From Virgibacillus aidingensis (GTDB lineage: Bacteria; Bacillota; Bacilli; Bacillales; Amphibacillaceae), in NCBI RefSeq assembly GCF_010994035.1, contig NZ_WIXN01000015.1, positions 1 to 64,000 on the forward strand: DNA of 64,000 nt, in the 5' to 3' direction. The notes below the pieces were generated by a model, which saw only the letters and a list, made by a program, of their open reading frames with translations, was not told the DNA's origin and did no database searches. Of this stretch, positions 9,309-17,784 are shown piece by piece. How positions within the stretch are numbered: position 1 is the first letter of the stretch; each line of letters begins with the position of its first letter. A program made the translations under genes and the position numbers.

Positions 9309-10085
9309 ATGGACAGCGCATTGCTTATTGAATATTTATGGGTGCTTATCATTTTAATTGGTCTGGAAGGTCTTTTGGCTGCGGATAATGCATTGGTACT
9401 CGCCATCATGGTAAAACATTTGCCGGAAAAACAGCGTAAAAAAGCATTGTTTTACGGATTGGCGGGAGCTTTTGTATTACGGCTGGGTTCATTATTTGTT
9501 ATTTCCTTTCTTGTGGACGTATGGCAGGTACAAGCTCTGGGGGCGGCCTATCTCTTGTTTATTGCCTTCAAGCATTTATATGATAAATTGAAACCTGCCA
9601 AAGAAGTGCAGGAGGATATGAAAGGGAAGGAACAAAAAGGAAGCGGGTTTTGGATGACTGTGGTAAAAGTTGAATTTGCCGATTTGGCTTTTGCTGTGGA
9701 CTCGATACTGGCTGCTGTGGCATTAGCTGTTGCATTGCCGCCTACCGGACTGGGAACGATAGGAAGTCTGGATTCCGGCCAGTTTTTTGTAGTATTTGCC
9801 GGTGGAATGATAGGCTTGATCATCATGCGTTTTGCAGCGAATATTTTTGTGGAATTATTGCATAAAAGGCCCGGTCTTGAAATTGCTGCCTTCTTAATCG
9901 TTGGCTGGGTAGGTGTGAAATTAACCATGATTGTGCTTGCCCATCCGGATATTGCCTGGATTCCGCATGGCTTCCCGGAATCCATTGGATGGAAGCTCAC
10001 TTTCTATATTGTATTAATTGCTATCGCAGCAGCGGGCTGGTTTTTATCAGGACGCAGCTTGAAAAAGGTAAAAGAAAATGGCTAA
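9309..10085 (+). CDS. TerC-family integral membrane protein (probable Mn2+ exporter)
   Basis: A 258-residue protein with seven to eight membrane segments and the TerC signatures LEGLLAADNALVLAIM near the N-terminus and VEFADLAFAVDSILAA in the middle; the acidic residues of both line the proposed metal site. B. subtilis homologues MeeF/MeeY (YceF, YkoY) export Mn2+ and support metalation of secreted enzymes. ATG 9309 follows GTGAGGAGAG; an in-frame extension to 9201 would run through the riboswitch and is rejected. Expression should rise with Mn2+ through the upstream riboswitch. Confidence 0.9.
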   Translation: MDSALLIEYLWVLIILIGLEGLLAADNALVLAIMVKHLPEKQRKKALFYGLAGAFVLRLGSLFVISFLVDVWQVQALGAAYLLFIAFKHLYDKLKPAKEVQEDMKGKEQKGSGFWMTVVKVEFADLAFAVDSILAAVALAVALPPTGLGTIGSLDSGQFFVVFAGGMIGLIIMRFAANIFVELLHKRPGLEIAAFLIVGWVGVKLTMIVLAHPDIAWIPHGFPESIGWKLTFYIVLIAIAAAGWFLSGRSLKKVKENG

Positions 10086-10095
10086 CTGACAAGGG

Positions 10096-10127
10096 GAAGC
10101 AGACAGATGTTTGCTTCTTCTTTTTTT
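10096..10127 (+). terminator. Rho-independent terminator after terC
   Basis: GAAGCAGAC pairs with GTTTGCTTC around an AGAT loop (one G-T pair), then TTCTTTTTTT. Confidence 0.88.
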
Positions 10128-10157
10128 AGTCAGCAAATTTACGAGGAGTGATAGGTC

Positions 10158-10517
10158 ATGCCTGTACAAATTAAACGCATTTATGAGGAAAAAAATAAAG
10201 ATGACGGTATTCGGATACTTGTTGACAGGGTCTGGCCGAGGGGAGTGTCCAAACAGGATGCTGCCCTGGATGAATGGGTGAAGGAGGCTGGCCCATCCAA
10301 TGAATTAAGAAAATGGTTTGGCCATGACCCGGAAAAATTTCCAGTATTCAAGGAGAAGTACAAAAAGGAATTGGAAAGTGGAGAGCAGAAGAAAGCACTG
10401 GATAAGCTGAAAACATTGACGAAAAAACATGATAAAGAAGTGACATTGCTATTTGCTGCCAAGGAAGAAAAATACAATCAGGCGACCGTACTAAAAGAAA
10501 TTTTGGACAGGCAGTAA
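10158..10517 (+). CDS. DUF488 family protein (YeaO-like)
   Basis: A 119-residue soluble protein with the DUF488 landmarks: IRILVDRVWPRGV near residue 20, LRKWFGHDPEKFPVF in the middle, and VTLLFAAKEEKYNQATVLKE at the end. The molecular function is not established. ATG 10158 has GAGGAG upstream. It lies between the terC terminator and the osmC-like gene with its own spacing on both sides, so it is probably monocistronic. Confidence 0.85.
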   Translation: MPVQIKRIYEEKNKDDGIRILVDRVWPRGVSKQDAALDEWVKEAGPSNELRKWFGHDPEKFPVFKEKYKKELESGEQKKALDKLKTLTKKHDKEVTLLFAAKEEKYNQATVLKEILDRQ

Positions 10518-10674
10518 AAAATTTATGTAAACTGTTCAGCTGATTTGGTATGCGATTTATTTGACCAGGTGCACATCCGGCAGGTGCCTGTCTGGATGAT
10601 CGTCCGCAAAGGCGTTATACTAGGTGATACTATGGCATGTTATTGCAATGAAATTTTTGGAATGAGGTGATTTT

Positions 10675-11112
10675 GTGGCAGAGCATCATTTTCATTTGAA
10701 AGCAGACTGGCCGGGAGGGAGAAACAGTGACGGCTATATAGAAGCAGGAAATTTAAAAACGAAAATCTCCATCCCGCCGGAAATGGATGGGCCGGGAATC
10801 GGTACCAACCCGGATGAGATGCTGCTTGGGGCAGCGGCTACCTGCTATATTATTACGCTGGCCGCAATGATTGAGCGTGCGGAATTGCCCCTGGATAAAA
10901 TGGGCCTGGAGTCGGAAGGCATTGTAGATGTAACCAATGGCGTGTTTACGTACAAAAAAATTATTCACAGACCTGCAGTTTCTTTAAAATCCGGAGCAAC
11001 GGACAAGGAACATAGAACACTCCGAAAACTGATTGAAAAAGCAGAAAAAAGCTGCATGATTTCCCGTGCAATCAAGGGAAATGTGGAAGTAATATTGGAG
11101 TTTAATGACTGA
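10675..11112 (+). CDS. OsmC/Ohr-family peroxiredoxin-like protein (SACOL1771 type)
   Basis: A 145-residue protein of the OsmC fold, which reduces organic hydroperoxides through a cysteine pair. The two conserved cysteines are visible: C57 in GAAATCYIITLA and C127 in EKSCMISRA. The segment GTNPDEMLLGA is also typical. GTG 10675 is preceded by GAGGTGAT with good spacing. A terminator follows at 11130. It stands alone in the strand run; no regulator such as OhrR adjoins it. Confidence 0.88.
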   Translation: MAEHHFHLKADWPGGRNSDGYIEAGNLKTKISIPPEMDGPGIGTNPDEMLLGAAATCYIITLAAMIERAELPLDKMGLESEGIVDVTNGVFTYKKIIHRPAVSLKSGATDKEHRTLRKLIEKAEKSCMISRAIKGNVEVILEFND

Positions 11113-11129
11113 GAACCTGATCATCTATA

Positions 11130-11169
11130 CGATTTCATTGTTCAACCCGAGCAGTGAAATCGTTTTTTT
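11130..11169 (+). terminator. Rho-independent terminator after the osmC-like gene
   Basis: CGATTTCA (11130-11137) pairs with TGAAATCG (11155-11162), followed by TTTTTTT. Confidence 0.85.
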
Positions 11170-11676
11170 AGCTTTGGAAAAATAAGCTGTATGTAAGTTG
11201 ACAAAGTTTTTAGCCTCGTTGAGCTTCAGCGGCCGGCGGCAGCGAATTTTTACGGTGGGACGAGGAACAATGTACCGCAGTCCTGAAACTGACCCGCCTT
11301 GTATGGTCAGGCGCATACTATATGTCATTGACCGGCAGCTTGCACCTAAGTTCTTGCATAACAAACTATCAAGCCTGTGATAATTTGACCGGGTTATTTA
11401 TCCGTCTTAAGGAATGGCACTCTCTTCGCTGCGGGGCTCGGCAAAGTCGTTACTTCCCTAAATGGGCGGTACGCTTATGTTCCGGACGCACTTCCGAAAA
11501 ATTCATCCATTCTATAATGTTACTAAATTATAATCTTGACACACTTTTAAAAATCGTATACAAGGTTAATTCATATAAGTTATATCGGAATAATATAATA
11601 TATTGGGGCAAATGACCGCATGCTTACATATACTAATATGAAGCGGTATTGCTGAAAACTAAAAGGAGGCATTACT
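11170..11676. other. Intergenic region upstream of tcyP, no gene recognised
   Basis: About 500 bp. The middle (11220-11500) is richer in G+C than its surroundings and contains short open frames without RBS or family resemblance; it could be decayed coding DNA. TTGACA at 11536-11541 and TATACA 15 bp later form a weak promoter for tcyP. No T-box or SAM riboswitch consensus could be found. Confidence 0.4.
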
Positions 11677-13071
11677 ATGGATATATTTTATATCGTACTG
11701 AATATTGCGGTTTTATTGGCGATTATAGGTTTACTTATTTGGATGCAGAAAAAGCATTATTCATTTACGAAACGGGTATTTGCAGGTCTTGGAGCCGGGA
11801 TTTTGCTTGGTGCGGCATTGCAGATGATTTATGGCAGCGGGGCTGAAGTATTGACTCGGACTACGGATTGGTACAGTATCGTCGGCAGCGGATACATTCG
11901 CTTGCTAATGATGATTGTTATTCCGCTTGTTATGGTATCGATTATTCAATCCATTATAAATTTGGAAAAAACAGCTCAGCTCGGCAAAATGTCAGGCTGG
12001 ATTATCGGTATTTTAATTTCGACTACCATGGTAGCAGCGTTAATTGGCATTGGTGCGGCGTTTATATTTGACTTAAACGCAGATCAAATTGAAGCAGGGC
12101 AGGCAGAGGCAGAACGGGGTACCATGATGGAGACAAGGCTGGGGGAGGTGGAAGAACAATCCATGCCACAGCGAATTCTTAATTTTATCCCTAATAATAT
12201 TTTCCTCGATATGACGGGTGAACGCTCCACTTCTGTCATTGCGGTTGTGATATTTTCTATTATCGTCGGTATTGCTGTGTTGGGGCTTCGGAGAAAGAAT
12301 CCGGAACAGGCAGAGAGGTTTACCAATATAGTCAATGCGGTTTACGCTGTAGTTATGCGGATCGTTACGTTAATCTTACGGTTGGCGCCATTTGGCATAC
12401 TGGCATTGATGGCCAACACGGTGGCAAGTACGGACTTTGCCGGCATTATGGAACTGGGTAAATTTGTTCTTGCATCTTACGTGGCATTGCTGATAATGTT
12501 TGTGATTCAGCTGGCATTGGTTGGTGTATCCGGATTAAATCCAATGACGTATTTGCGGAAGGCCATACCTGTACTTGGCTTTGCTTTCACCTCACGCTCC
12601 AGCGCGGGAACGATTCCGCTGAATATCCAGGCACAGAAAAGATCCCTTGGGGTAGAACAGGGAATTGCCAATATGTCAGCTTCATTCGGTGCCACCATGG
12701 GGCAAAATGGCTGTGCGGGAATTTACCCCGCTATGCTTGCGGTTATGATTGCCCCCACTGTTGGTATTGACCCGCTTACACCTGGATTTATTATCCCGCT
12801 TGTCTTAATTATTGGGGTCAGTTCCTTTGGGGTGGCAGGTGTCGGCGGCGGGGCAACCTTTGCAGCGCTTATCGTGCTGTCATCCATGAACCTGCCGGTA
12901 GCACTGGCTGGTCTCTTGATTTCCATTGAAGCATTCATTGATATGGGGCGTACTGCTGTCAATGTTAATGGATCCATGGTTTCCGGCACATTAACATCAC
13001 GCATCTTGAAAAATTTTAATATGAAAATTTTCAAAGATAAAAATGCAATTGAAGAATCAGCATCGCTTTAA
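11677..13071 (+). CDS. tcyP: L-cystine / dicarboxylate:cation symporter (TcyP-type)
   Basis: A 464-residue DAACS-family membrane carrier. The sequence pattern, including the long first helices, GSGYIRLLMMIVIPLVMVSI, the serine-rich reentrant loop FAFTSRSSAGTIPLNI and the C-terminal MGRTAVNVNGSM, matches the B. subtilis L-cystine symporter TcyP (about 463 residues) better than glutamate or C4-dicarboxylate members. ATG 11677 has a perfect AGGAGG. It is monocistronic with a terminator at 13074. In B. subtilis tcyP belongs to the sulfur-limitation response; no operator was confirmed here. Confidence 0.88.
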   Translation: MDIFYIVLNIAVLLAIIGLLIWMQKKHYSFTKRVFAGLGAGILLGAALQMIYGSGAEVLTRTTDWYSIVGSGYIRLLMMIVIPLVMVSIIQSIINLEKTAQLGKMSGWIIGILISTTMVAALIGIGAAFIFDLNADQIEAGQAEAERGTMMETRLGEVEEQSMPQRILNFIPNNIFLDMTGERSTSVIAVVIFSIIVGIAVLGLRRKNPEQAERFTNIVNAVYAVVMRIVTLILRLAPFGILALMANTVASTDFAGIMELGKFVLASYVALLIMFVIQLALVGVSGLNPMTYLRKAIPVLGFAFTSRSSAGTIPLNIQAQKRSLGVEQGIANMSASFGATMGQNGCAGIYPAMLAVMIAPTVGIDPLTPGFIIPLVLIIGVSSFGVAGVGGGATFAALIVLSSMNLPVALAGLLISIEAFIDMGRTAVNVNGSMVSGTLTSRILKNFNMKIFKDKNAIEESASL

Positions 13072-13073
13072 TA

Positions 13074-13105
13074 AAAAATGCTGCTCCTATTGGGGCAGCA
13101 TTTTT
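13074..13105 (+). terminator. Rho-independent terminator after tcyP
   Basis: AAAAATGCTGCTCC pairs with GGGGCAGCATTTTT across a short TATT loop. Confidence 0.9.
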
Positions 13106-13114
13106 ATGAAAAAG

Positions 13115-13320
13115 ATACACCAAAGTGAGGCACCCGAGGGAATCTCGGGTATGTCGCCGCCGTAAAATATGATAATGAGGCACCCGAGGGAATGTCTCAG
13201 GTATGTCACCGCCGTAAAATATGAAAATGAGGCACCCGAGGGAATGTCCCAGGTATGTCACCGCCGTAAAATATGAAAATGAGGCACCCGAGGGAATATC
13301 TCAGGTATGTCAAAGCTGGA
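13115..13320. repeat. Second 52-bp tandem repeat array, four units
   Basis: GAGGCACCCGAGGGAA begins at 13127, 13177, 13229 and 13281 (spacings 50, 52, 52). Each unit continues with (T)CTC(G/A)GGTATGTCA and an AT-rich tail. The first unit forms a perfect CCCGAG/CTCGGG stem. The period and the GAGGGAA...CGGGTATGTCA core match the array at 49-680, while the other half of the unit differs. It lies between the tcyP terminator and the 3' end of ligD. Confidence 0.9.
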
Positions 13321-13451
13321 AAAATCTACAATGAAGTCCTCGACAGTGATCCCGGGTCTCGAATATAGAATGGAAGGAGGGGCTGGTATTTGATCAAATG
13401 CTTTATTATTTACTCCCCAATAATGTTTCTTTTCTAATGGCAGAAGTAAGC

Positions 13452-15251
13452 TCATCCCTGAATCAGTTTTTTTAACTTGGATAAGTTTTGCTTTTCCCCT
13501 GTTTCCATATAATTTGCAAATGGACATCCCAGTGATTGTACCCGATCCATAACATTTTTTATCGTAAATTGTTCCGGGCGCAGTTCATCTTCCACTTCCT
13601 TCCAAAACAAAGGGGCAGCGACGGTAGCTTCCTTCGTTTTTCTCGGGGAGTAAGGTGCAATTAATGTTTTATCTTTACCATGCTGTACATAATCAATGTA
13701 AAGCCTGCCGTTTCTTTTTTTCTTCATCCGTTCGGTAGTAAATATTTCCGGGTAAGCCCCTTCCACGGTATAGGCAATGGCTTGTGTAAACAAGCCGGTT
13801 TCTTCATAACGCATGCTTCCCGCCGGAATTGGGATATGAACCTGGAGTCCTTTATTGCCGGATAACTTAACAAAAGAAACAAGGTCTAATTCATCCAATA
13901 ATGTTTTAATTAACCGGGCTGCCTTTACAGCCAGCTGAAATTTGCTTTTGTCGGGCGGATCGAGATCAAAGACTATTTCCAGCGGGTTCGTGCTTTCCGC
14001 TTTTTGGAATGGAATATGAAATTCCACTGTCCCATGGTTTGCCAGCCAGACAACCGCGGGTAAATCATCAGCCAAAATTAGTTTGCCGTCTTCTGTTTCC
14101 ACATATTCCATAAAGTCCGGAGCATAGTCAGGCAAATGTTTTTGGAAAAAATATTCACCTTCCACTCCATCCGGGGCACGGATAAGAGTTAAGGCGCGAT
14201 GCGTCAAAAAGGGAATCATGTAAGGGAAAATCTCACGTATGTAGATCAATAAATTCCCCTTCGTATAGCCATCTTCCGGCCAGAACACCTTGTCCGTGTT
14301 TGTATATTCCACATGAGAAGGCAGCATTGCCAAATCGAGCTCCATTTGTTTCAAATTACATGCTTCCGGTGCAGTCTCGGGAAGAAGCTTCAGGAATTCC
14401 GGCTCACGGAATTCATCTTCATACAAGTCAAGCGTACGAATGGAAGCGCAGATGGCAGGAGGCAAAGTATAGGTGTTATCATGTCTTTTTCCTTGTCCGG
14501 TAAATAACTTTTTCACTGTTTGCCGTGTGTCCTCATCCATTCCGTGCTTGCATTTTCCTATTTCCAGCGTAGAAGAGTCATCAAACACTTCCACGGTGAA
14601 GTATTGATTTTCCGTATTATATGCTGTCAAAAATCCCTGTACATTCCGCCAGTTTTTTATCTTCAGCCAGTCATGATGGTTTTTTCCGGAAACGTAACGA
14701 CTGTCCCTCCGCTTTGCAATAATCCCTTCTCCCTTAAATGAAAAAACAATGTCTTTTAACTCATCCTTGCTTTCATAGTATTTTACTGAATGGACATAAT
14801 TATGGTCATGCCATTTTTGAAAGATTTGCTGCAGCTGCTTCTTTCTTTCCATAAGTTTTTGCTGATCCAGGGGTTTCCCGTTCATCACCAGTAAATCAAA
14901 TGCCATAAAACTTGCCGGCCTGACTTTGGCAGCCTGATCAATGGATGTTTTGCTTTTTAATCTGCCGCGCTTTTGTATCCAGGAAAAGTTGGCCTGGAAA
15001 TCATTGTTCAAGACAACCAGCTCTCCATCAAGCTTGATTGGCAAGAGAGATTTCAAGTCCTTTTGCTTTTTAAGGCATTCCTCCACAATTTCCGGAAAAC
15101 GGGAAGTTAACTCTTTTCCATTTTTACTGATAAGCCGGATATTATCTTTTTCCCAGTCCAAAATACAGCGGAATCCGTCATACTTTATCTCATATATCCA
15201 TGCATCCCCTGTTGGAATTACCTCTGCTCTGATTGGTTTCATGATCTTCAT
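13452..15251 (-). CDS. ligD: NHEJ DNA ligase LigD (ligase plus polymerase domains)
   Basis: Seals double-strand breaks with Ku. The 599-residue protein has the Bacillus order of domains. An ATP-dependent ligase comes first, with the nucleotidyl-lysine motif EIKYDGFRC near residue 25, KLDGELVVL and EGIIAKRRDSRYVSGK. After residue ~310 comes the primase-polymerase domain with VFWPEDGYTKG, FDLDPPDKSKF and SGNKGLQVHIPI. There is no 3'-phosphoesterase domain, as is usual in bacilli. ATG 15251 is preceded by GAGGTG. It is divergent from ku with 105 bp between. In B. subtilis the pair (ykoU/ykoV) acts in spores; a forespore promoter could not be confirmed here. Confidence 0.95.
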   Translation of the reverse strand: MKIMKPIRAEVIPTGDAWIYEIKYDGFRCILDWEKDNIRLISKNGKELTSRFPEIVEECLKKQKDLKSLLPIKLDGELVVLNNDFQANFSWIQKRGRLKSKTSIDQAAKVRPASFMAFDLLVMNGKPLDQQKLMERKKQLQQIFQKWHDHNYVHSVKYYESKDELKDIVFSFKGEGIIAKRRDSRYVSGKNHHDWLKIKNWRNVQGFLTAYNTENQYFTVEVFDDSSTLEIGKCKHGMDEDTRQTVKKLFTGQGKRHDNTYTLPPAICASIRTLDLYEDEFREPEFLKLLPETAPEACNLKQMELDLAMLPSHVEYTNTDKVFWPEDGYTKGNLLIYIREIFPYMIPFLTHRALTLIRAPDGVEGEYFFQKHLPDYAPDFMEYVETEDGKLILADDLPAVVWLANHGTVEFHIPFQKAESTNPLEIVFDLDPPDKSKFQLAVKAARLIKTLLDELDLVSFVKLSGNKGLQVHIPIPAGSMRYEETGLFTQAIAYTVEGAYPEIFTTERMKKKRNGRLYIDYVQHGKDKTLIAPYSPRKTKEATVAAPLFWKEVEDELRPEQFTIKNVMDRVQSLGCPFANYMETGEKQNLSKLKKLIQG

Positions 15252-15356
15252 AAAAGCACCTCATTTTTTAACATGGCTCAATTGAAAAAAATTACCCGGA
15301 GGAAAAGGATAAAATGCCAATGTGCCGGCAAACTATAAAAAAGGAGGTTTGGAAAT

Positions 15357-16211
15357 ATGCATACGATGTGGAAAGGAACGATAAGCTTCGGGCTGGTCAA
15401 TATTCCTGTGAAAATGCATGCGGCGACTGAAAATAAAGATGTGAAGCTTAGACAGCTGCATAAGGAATGCGAGTCACCGATTAAATACGAAAAAGTCTGT
15501 CCGGTATGTGACCGGGAAATAGAAAATGATGAAATTGTAAAGGCGTATGAATATGCCAAAAATAAATTTGTCATTTTGGATGAAGAGGAATTGAAAGCCT
15601 TACAGAAAGAACAAGGGGATAAGGCAGTGGAGATTATGGACTTTGTTAAATTGGAGGAAATTGACCCGATTTATTTTGAAAAAAGCTATTATTTATCACC
15701 AAATGATGGGGGATCAAAAGCATACGGATTGCTGAGAACCGCCCTGAAAGATACAGGGAAAATCGGCATTGCCAAGATGATGATCCGTTCGAAAGAGCAG
15801 CTTGCGGTCATCCGGGTTTATGAAAATACACTCGTAGTGGAAACGATCCATTATCCTGATGAAGTCCGCGATGTTCAGGAGGTGCCGAATGTTCCCGAGA
15901 AAGTGGAGACGGCCAAAAAGGAAATAGATACTGCAAAAATGCTGATTGATCAGCTGACAACGGAATTCGAACCTGAAAAGTATACGGATGAATATAGAAC
16001 AGCACTGCTTGAGCTGATCGAACAGAAGAAAAATAATGAAGAAATCACTACCGCCAAAGATGTTAAGCCAAAAGCTCCAACCGGTGCCGATAATTTAATG
16101 GATGCCCTGCAGGCTTCACTCGATAAGGCGAAAAAAGAAAAGCCGAAACCAAAACAGCCACAGAAAAAAAAGAAAAAAACCACCTCCCGCAAGAAACAAA
16201 CAGGCACGTAA
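15357..16211 (+). CDS. ku: DNA end-binding protein Ku
   Basis: Homodimeric Ku ring protein that holds DNA ends and recruits LigD. The 284-residue protein has the bacterial Ku start MHTMWKGTISFGLVNIPVK and the Cys/His element LHKECESPIKYEKVCPVCDR at about residues 34-53. The rest of the core domain extends to about 230. It ends in a strongly basic tail (residues ~258-284, KPKPKQPQKKKKK), which in other bacterial Ku proteins aids DNA threading or LigD contact. ATG 15357 has AAGGAGG. Divergent from ligD; terminator at 16216. Confidence 0.95.
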   Translation: MHTMWKGTISFGLVNIPVKMHAATENKDVKLRQLHKECESPIKYEKVCPVCDREIENDEIVKAYEYAKNKFVILDEEELKALQKEQGDKAVEIMDFVKLEEIDPIYFEKSYYLSPNDGGSKAYGLLRTALKDTGKIGIAKMMIRSKEQLAVIRVYENTLVVETIHYPDEVRDVQEVPNVPEKVETAKKEIDTAKMLIDQLTTEFEPEKYTDEYRTALLELIEQKKNNEEITTAKDVKPKAPTGADNLMDALQASLDKAKKEKPKPKQPQKKKKKTTSRKKQTGT

Positions 16212-16215
16212 AGGT

Positions 16216-16247
16216 AAAAAAATGACTGCAGCCGTAGTCATTTTTTT
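16216..16247 (+). terminator. Rho-independent terminator after ku
   Basis: AAAAAATGACT pairs with AGTCATTTTTTT around GCAGCCGT. Confidence 0.88.
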
Positions 16248-16546
16248 ACACCGCGTTTGTCGTAATTTTATTCCGGGAAATCACCTCTCGAAGAAATTCA
16301 ACAATTACTATTGGCGGCTTTTGTCCAATACCCGCATTTATAGGGATTATTCGCCTTTTGCAGCACGGGAACCATTTCCACCTGTCACCTGGCTCACTGT
16401 AACGGGAGGGGTGTCCCTAATTTTGCCACACTTTTTACATTTAATTTACAAATTACTTACAAGTCAGTGAAATAGGCTTATTTTAGACTGTTTTGCATGT
16501 AGAATAGGGTATGGAAGGAGTATACCAAGTAAAGGGATGAGAAACT
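16248..16546. other. Intergenic region, nothing recognised
   Basis: About 300 bp between the ku terminator and the acyltransferase gene. It presumably contains the acyltransferase promoter; TAGAAT at 16500-16505 is a possible -10 without a good -35. No gene or repeat seen. Confidence 0.35.
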
Positions 16547-17566
16547 GTGGAACGAAATGCATTTGTTGATAACGCGAAAGTTATTTTAATTTTTCTTGTT
16601 GTGTTTGGACACATGATCCAGCCCTTTGTCAGTGGATCTGCTCCAATGAACACACTGTACATGTGGATTTATACTTTCCACATGCCGGCATTTATTTTGC
16701 TGGCCGGACTATATGCAAAGGGATACGGCAATTTTAAATATATTATTAATTTAATGAAAAAATTAATTGTACCTTATATAATTTTTCAAATTATTTACTC
16801 CGGGTACTATTATCTTATCGGCAAGCCGGGCTGGCAGACAGAACTATTCAGCCCCCACTGGTCGTTATGGTTTTTATTCAGCTTATTCTGCTGGCATATG
16901 CTGCTGTACTGGTTTAAAAAAATTCCGCCGGCCCTGGGCATTACAATTGCGGTGCAGATCGGTTTAATAGTAGGTTATTTTGGAGAAATTGGACATACCT
17001 TCAGTTTATCCCGGACTTTTGTATTTTTTCCGTTTTTCCTGATTGGTTATTGGGTGACGGAAAAACAGCTGCTGAAGGTGGTTAAAAATAAACAAGTGAA
17101 ATTTATGTCCATCGGTATTATGGCTGTATTGGCAGCTGCCATTTATGTGCTGCCTGATTTTCAAACAGGATGGCTGCTTGCGTCGAGTTCCTACAGCGAT
17201 CTCGGGATGGCGGAATACGGCGGCCTGATGCGGCTGCTTGTATATACTATTGCCGCCCTTATGGTAATAAGTATTTTTGCGTGGATCCCTGAGAAGCATT
17301 ATAAATGGACAAAACTTGGCACCCGGACATTATATGTGTATTTGCTGCACGGATTTTTTATTCAATTCTTTCGCCAGGCCGAATTGTTTGAGGTGAACAA
17401 TTTGATTGATGTTCTGGGGCTTGCTGCATTATCGGCAGCACTTGTTTTCCTGTTATCCAGCAGACCGATTGTAGGGATCTGGCAGCCATTGATTGAAGGT
17501 AGATTCTCGATTTTGAAACGTGCATTCACGAATAAATGGAAAAACCAGCCGAAAACAGAGTCATAA
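16547..17566 (+). CDS. Acyltransferase 3 family membrane protein
   Basis: A 339-residue polytopic protein with about ten hydrophobic segments and the acyltransferase-3 N-terminal signature DNAKVILIFLVVFGHMI followed by YTFHMPAFILLAGLYA. The conserved histidine in the FGH motif is present. The family moves acyl groups onto extracytoplasmic sugars or wall polymers; the substrate here is unknown. It resembles the OafA/YkrP-type proteins of Bacillus. The start GTG 16547 follows AAAGGGATG. It is monocistronic with a strong terminator. Confidence 0.8.
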   Translation: MERNAFVDNAKVILIFLVVFGHMIQPFVSGSAPMNTLYMWIYTFHMPAFILLAGLYAKGYGNFKYIINLMKKLIVPYIIFQIIYSGYYYLIGKPGWQTELFSPHWSLWFLFSLFCWHMLLYWFKKIPPALGITIAVQIGLIVGYFGEIGHTFSLSRTFVFFPFFLIGYWVTEKQLLKVVKNKQVKFMSIGIMAVLAAAIYVLPDFQTGWLLASSSYSDLGMAEYGGLMRLLVYTIAALMVISIFAWIPEKHYKWTKLGTRTLYVYLLHGFFIQFFRQAELFEVNNLIDVLGLAALSAALVFLLSSRPIVGIWQPLIEGRFSILKRAFTNKWKNQPKTES

Positions 17567-17658
17567 GAAAGAAGATATATTATCTGATGAAAACATCATA
17601 AAGACTGAAACAAAAACAGAGGTTGAAACGTATTATAATTACCCCCTTTTAATTTAAA

Positions 17659-17697
17659 AACAGACGGCCAATTTCAGGCCGTCTGTTGGTTTTTTTC
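17659..17697 (+). terminator. Rho-independent terminator after the acyltransferase gene
   Basis: AACAGACGGCC pairs with GGCCGTCTGTT across AATTTCA, followed by GGTTTTTTT. Confidence 0.9.
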
Positions 17698-17784
17698 TTA
17701 AACGCACGGGATTTGGAAATGCTTCTTCCCAAAATTCCAAATTCTACTCGGCGTGGAGAGCATGCAGCGCAATCCACGATCACC

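Noticed and set aside
11170..11676. SAM riboswitch or T-box upstream of tcyP
   Set aside because: Neither the SAM-I core blocks nor the T-box AGGGTGGNACCGCG sequence is present.
16102..16470. 122-residue frame after ku
   Set aside because: It begins inside ku in another frame and runs through the ku terminator; no RBS or homology.
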